This document shows, in pieces, positions 62,801-64,000 of a DNA stretch of 64,000 bases. The position numbers were made by a program, and so were the translations under genes. The stretch is taken from NCBI GenBank assembly GCA_946480815.1, contig CAMLLB010000011.1, positions 35,980-99,979 on the forward strand. Direction: 5' to 3'. This DNA comes from an uncultured Flavobacteriales bacterium (lineage in GTDB: Bacteria; Bacteroidota; Bacteroidia; Flavobacteriales; Crocinitomicaceae). The notes beneath the pieces were generated by a model that worked only from the letters and a program-made list of their open reading frames with translations, made no database searches and was not told where the DNA came from. Positions within the stretch are counted from its first letter, which is position 1. Every line of letters begins with the position of its first letter.

Positions 62801-63095
62801 AGGAAATACGAAAAAAGCATTTTTTATTCTTGGGGTAGCTTTACACGCTATTCAGGACGCAACATCCCCAGCTCATGGAGGATTTCAAGAATGGACCGGA
62901 CACGAAAGTCCTTTGGAAGAAGTTGGACATGTTGCTGAAGAATTTCTTTACCCGGGTTCTGGAAGTAACCTTCAGAAGGAAACATATAATTTTTTACAGC
63001 TATTTTTTAATAGGCAAGAACTTCCTGCAGGAAATATCTTTGACAATATCAAAATAGATAGTCCTAGAAACGGTGATATTATGGGTACAGATTAA
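53811..63095 (+). CDS. Giant RHS-repeat protein with C-terminal zinc-hydrolase-like domain
   Basis: The 3094-residue protein has a signal peptide (SIILLFCGLSFHSFSQ). Its long N-terminal region starts with the FSGDYNSSIQLGSVSTPSGL-type element common in secreted RHS proteins. A helical repeat insertion spans about 1156-1413, and YD/RHS repeats about 1800-2660. The RHS-associated core (GLDYRGARYYD ... LDPLAAKYPSLSAYNYVGGNP) ends at FIDPDGR near 2860. The last 235 residues are a separate domain with His3012, Asp3016 and His3022 in LHAIQDATSPAH and a second His-rich helix (GHESPLEEVGHVAEEF). This resembles the zinc-binding helices of phospholipase C/S1-P1 nucleases, so it is a likely toxin. Start: the ATG at 53811; an upstream ATG at 53790 is possible. 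Confidence 0.9.
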   Translation: MPKSIILLFCGLSFHSFSQVIGGRNNSEMTPTVSKPSELNSGGYSGDVNLFSGDYNSSIQLGSVSTPSGLSYSLSLNYSSSFSIGNTMPISTGIPYGEGWNLNLPTISIETEVFNNFNLGQYCTESGTNSTLLNFNSLGNSALREGDLYWFSPYINIPGVASGRAIFKYIDVNDDKTAVFELNAFENHVEIRYNGDTWVVVASDGTRYTFRTAVQSYNAPANKRVLYYDQGHTNTGVNDAEDVQVAGEYENAGQAASIENSILPKQKYNLWYCDAITHRNQPFQGINFTYKGFGKFNYFKEFDQEAYKYASAEHFTSSTFAKEHDFSCYADLLLLKVEAISIDGLVDRLELNYATDKNLILHNLNELIDYNASDNGRLDSLYSYQTVYSDGKTGDVFDSGWKRYEHTKANPTTNPDAVSAVDPYVVGNNYVRSNAYGDTVIPFSHSFIESPRLMGSKLYPGDIYEVKSRIKRSNATNSSSFYKNAGTFDLRIVTGDLENPLGSNNNAYSTYNLNNNNGSGIYFSTDNYNSSREKVLYSTFNMALKWTLNYGEGDKEISNLFVMPNIPTKYQGFNFQIGPGNSDMNYAALRINDPGIPNIFNSSTNKCEAGNAYVFTHGNPVSFSLKSAADIPGNFGIGLPWNMVSPIYEYMITHQNTLNYASASGKEAYDFWWNDNSNVDPSHSYTDNIPTKLDNTVKLDEFELIRYSKNPYMLVGVNYYKVNGEIGGPVETGLKLINQKKLEYTSDTCKMLQNYAYTNGTALQYRNDVSQVFILLKVVREIPLGWTTDTTKLLTTFLSYTKFNNTNTTYQDNQPMNGHFGMVLTKIVDYLGGITKIEYYPANDVRTRFTGSFLRQRSALCGVISNTGYGLSQSDVVHPIVKYVLKNDEDDLVKDNITSSNTAHKRWYYDFKTDSMVKKSTLIQITDPRFYSGRRANFDVGFKKVSVYGPSLIEGGNTFVNRTDYVHYGGDFDYLISFPSIEDYLYHGKLKSVKEYDVNNKVFTEKFIHYEYTLAYKNGYTRPNPYREDLVWEQEYDNPGLQYEYRDYYLSQPLTIGASTGTAAYGLLDIPVFNGSGQDFELPKYLEFEFYPILDTANPSYMFNSYFIKKTEEINRTYDDYKYKQAVVTGTTLPAVLNLDPNPFGSGFTNPIGYHGESTPRQIALIQAGNALKIMDTLTVQSPLPDSTLYYMMRSTALGYDEKIQLLLLQGNLSNLILNQFTTYYANTGITSLKFSPLSVINQQSYISDDVLLAILPQLNRRSKWDFAEALFMKNAYLSDQVTQAIANAAYFNSSIFTKVLSKQPQFTEAAINRIVDSRNLTHASLTTILNNQQITDGNFATIIANANVQNGTIVEIIETGGKYPSQSIFDKLITRVPNFTAQEMERIVAVADRQLEAGILNALITKYGPLGSFTNFNFTGNPLNAYCNSGVQSGWDYIETKTTYEYYEADYKGTAKGRAYKVLMGLEDIPARTVSISDHFGTGGTKTVNSLRLKHEPSWQVFSVTTTSPHLPTAKDEKQYFYLFDLKNRYDRYWYNYDINTVNGVGTSFSPIVLADDLDTVMYDSRWGTDFIDAYNEGAPIIPKYDGMVKSRQYSMRSTPFQQISITKNQRDAAEKRRSEYYFYDARWGTDAYSFNQMAPDSSGPSCPPVGTPPADPTGCASCIRLKYGTEDEFLEQLPFNYCLWKDPVIGYFACPSNINYALCFNGVELIDCNPAIAQEDEPGGSTNMIILTDALKRVLELRSTIVQVDTVLNAVSSDFTDRRIDRSNTEIADFQITFDGTDANGFFRRFQMLFPYDTLTTVRVLKRNQHTQPALIENSVGLKTKFYYSSTINKWNTNPNCTNPNYSFLYNYSSVVTRNIGLPIRVTVGYGRADSLATIFEYTHDGQVKKMIAPSGHTLEYTFDGFNRLTSIKENDTRLLSSNDYNLWKHGFGLSFDDRAKQNAVYSVLYQNADTTVAREFQKAFVDPLGRKYGTIQAYNNGADNIQIHSGKTIYDNWGRPIQQHKPWRKVQSGTTNSTMLFDPNNASASAGLNAGTKFENDPKSIDILQSDFGIDIANNQNPLVRKNTCITNHIFMSCELGLSNTELQLVMNAGGTANFRFTRVSITDQDGKETISYTNAMGQKVATLSYVIWPCLNDRVLTLFIYDSYGNLMKTINPQRQHTDYQYNMLGQLIREKNVDGGEKRYIYNRQGKVRAIQDESDRANLNTAHEPAPRYREFLYDSYGNLVRQQLVANSVHHDPFCFVNKQTGSPGDPNYFDYLFSNRMTQDWLIRYNTHDPFGSGPVLVAGMPITPPYSFVILEKQLEYGGNQASPASLGKLVKSLSYATVGDPNGAPVQEIQYAYNAENLLASQTIKQHPSDIAINDQFAVRAKIEYSGYNFRGSLLEQKVDMGNDGSIDMKYFYRYDDLNRLNEVFASQGDQSLTDATKITAYAYDDALGMVVKKDFYVGGIATHIQSTAMQYDVRDRLTEISSNLFTENLYYDDYVLPAYNGSAVAQQNAFNGNIKGVLMKYNFNLATNNQTAGGIFNAPTIYGYKYDNINRLINADAVVGYFVNLHTGNAQNQSLAYAIGDEEWVYDKIGNIHYQYRTKPGTLPANVTLVDNFFYTYANGTNRLTKVEDQGTAAARNYTYDVNGNLLTDDFRNLNGTDYVRGSYAQHVAISTSDHAWYLYDGADLRIAKKVVSLAQTTQEMYLKDATGRDLAIVKFVTDNNTHITTKNTEYFVYGTDRVARVTNETPVDYKIRVDEATYFLYDHLGNTRVAFRAKDEDSVIVVNAMDYYSYGKILREYDGGAGDRYLTTGHERDKETGLDYRGARYYDSDVARFLSLDPLAAKYPSLSAYNYVGGNPVVFIDPDGREIIYNGQDISSKKKTGWTENHVRLNETFGDPSGFNSTITSSPNWASQKGAYVHQQANDYASFDLYANGIIDYETSVSLSKQLDRATVYADGAKFQTPEYSYRHAMRNGVQSPEDAKRDADVFVRQRYAWARYEFDKGNTKKAFFILGVALHAIQDATSPAHGGFQEWTGHESPLEEVGHVAEEFLYPGSGSNLQKETYNFLQLFFNRQELPAGNIFDNIKIDSPRNGDIMGTD

Positions 63096-63097
63096 AC

Positions 63098-63535
63098 ATG
63101 AATACGATGAAATTTAAATTTATTTTTTTCTTTCTTCTAATGACATCTTGTTATCATAAAGAAACAATGTCTTCTGAATTGAAAATGAGAAAAGGTGAGA
63201 AATACAAATATGAAATTGAATTATCAGTGGATAACGAAGGACGTGGGAACATCCACCAATTAGACGCTTCTAAGTACAAATTTAAATCTTCCAGTTGGTT
63301 ATATTCAAATTATAACAATGGAATTGTAAATGCGAAAGATTTAGTGTTGACGTCTGAAAGAAATGAAACGGATTCAACATATACACAATCAAATCTGAGA
63401 GGATTTGTATCTTTTAAAAAGGATTCGATATTAATAAGGTTAATTGTACCGCATTATATTGATCAAGATACTATTCCCGATGAGTGGAATAACTACAAGT
63501 ATAATGGTAATTATAAGTTAAAGAAAGAGTTGTAA
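63098..63535 (+). CDS. Candidate lipoprotein immunity protein for the RHS toxin
   Basis: It begins 2 bases after the RHS stop codon. The 145-residue product has a lipoprotein signal (FIFFFLLMTSC, Cys18) and a Lys/Tyr/Asn-rich mature domain (GEKYKYEIELSVDNEG). The DNA is markedly AT-rich, like the toxin domain and unlike the RHS core. Position, size and composition match immunity genes of polymorphic RHS toxins. An envelope-located immunity protein would suit a toxin acting on membranes or in the periplasm. I do not recognise the family. Confidence 0.7.
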   Translation: MNTMKFKFIFFFLLMTSCYHKETMSSELKMRKGEKYKYEIELSVDNEGRGNIHQLDASKYKFKSSSWLYSNYNNGIVNAKDLVLTSERNETDSTYTQSNLRGFVSFKKDSILIRLIVPHYIDQDTIPDEWNNYKYNGNYKLKKEL

Positions 63536-63547
63536 TTATAACTTCGG

Positions 63548-64000
63548 CTCAAACCACGCAGGAAATGTACCTCAAAGATGCAACAGGACGGGATTTGGCG
63601 ATTGTGAAGTTTGTAACGGACAACAACACCCACATTACCACGAAAAACACGGAATACTTCGTATATGGTACGGACCGTGTGGCGCGTGTAACGAATGAAA
63701 CCCCGGTAGATTACAAGATCCGTGTCGATGAAGCCACTTACTTCCTCTACGACCACTTGGGTAACACCCGTGTGGCATTCAGGGCAGAGGACGAGGATTC
63801 TGTGATCGTTGTAAACGCCATGGATTATTACTCCTACGGAAAGATCTTACGGGAATACGATGGCGGTGCGGGGGATCGATACCTCACAACACAGCATGAA
63901 AGGGATAAAGAAACAGGTTTGGATTACAGAGGTGCTAAGTATTATGACTCAGATATAGCTAGATTTCTTTCAACCGATCCATGGGCTGACCAATATCCAA
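63548..64000 (+). pseudogene. Orphan RHS 3' cassette (continues beyond the window)
   Basis: Bases 63548-63876 repeat 61879-62207 with about six differences in 329. After that the protein sequence stays RHS-like (GLDYRGAKYYDSD, FLSTDPWADQYP) but the DNA diverges, and a different C-terminal domain must follow outside the window. There is no start codon with a signal sequence; the first in-frame ATG is at 63565. This is the layout of a silent alternative toxin cassette, able to replace the current tip by recombination in the shared segment. Confidence 0.85.

Overview
The window looks like a chromosomal segment of a Bacteroidota bacterium, most likely Flavobacteriales (Crocinitomicaceae/Fluviicola-like). 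The reasons are several secreted proteins with type IX secretion (T9SS) C-terminal sorting domains, a PorP/SprF-type membrane protein next to a type-B sorting domain, a PorE-like OmpA protein, free-standing four-helix-bundle genes, and many promoters with the Bacteroidota -7 element TAnnTTTG. This assignment is inference; no rRNA marker is present.

Layout. 1-2315: a truncated TPR histidine kinase and a NarL-type response regulator, split by a degenerate REP-like palindrome. 2389-19082: mostly conserved core genes (NUDIX, pyrE, birA, rsfS, ftsH, cdsA, psd, glutamine amidotransferase, ridA, a glycosyltransferase fused to a decayed sugar-phosphate transferase, an E2 acyltransferase, PorE-like OmpA, exonuclease, FAH hydrolase). 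19250-27300: an accessory region with two tRNA-Leu genes. Each is followed by a long imperfect hairpin and a four-helix-bundle (IVP/S23) gene, one of them truncated. Further hairpin copies lie among T9SS cargo genes and an HxlR/DoxX/FrnE redox cluster. 27324-33779: a T9SS subtilase and a three-gene signalling operon (globin-like kinase, Rcp1-like regulator, REC-PAS-SpoIIE phosphatase). 33908-39962: small stress and regulatory genes ending in an ECF41 sigma factor. Upstream of it lie a carboxymuconolactone decarboxylase gene with an ECF41-type promoter and a cluster of repeats. 40161-45338: a T9SS protein, then a two-gene operon of a Cys-rich 63-residue peptide and a DUF692/MNIO enzyme, a probable RiPP system, followed by a P-loop protein, a methyltransferase and a lipoprotein. 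45374-46889: a compact arsR operon containing two tiny genes. 47442-53372: a T9SS adhesin-like protein, three paralogous lipoproteins, and the type-B sorting protein plus PorP/SprF pair. 53811-64000: a giant RHS protein with a C-terminal zinc-hydrolase-like toxin domain, a candidate lipoprotein immunity gene, and an orphan second RHS 3' cassette.

The strongest leads for undescribed biology are: (1) the precursor/MNIO operon at 42193-43529; (2) the tRNA-Leu / covarying hairpin / four-helix-bundle module at 19306-25422; (3) the RHS toxin-immunity locus with a 98%-identical orphan cassette; (4) the ECF41 regulon with its AACTAAAAGGTTTACAAA-type repeats, one relative of which lies just upstream of the MNIO precursor.
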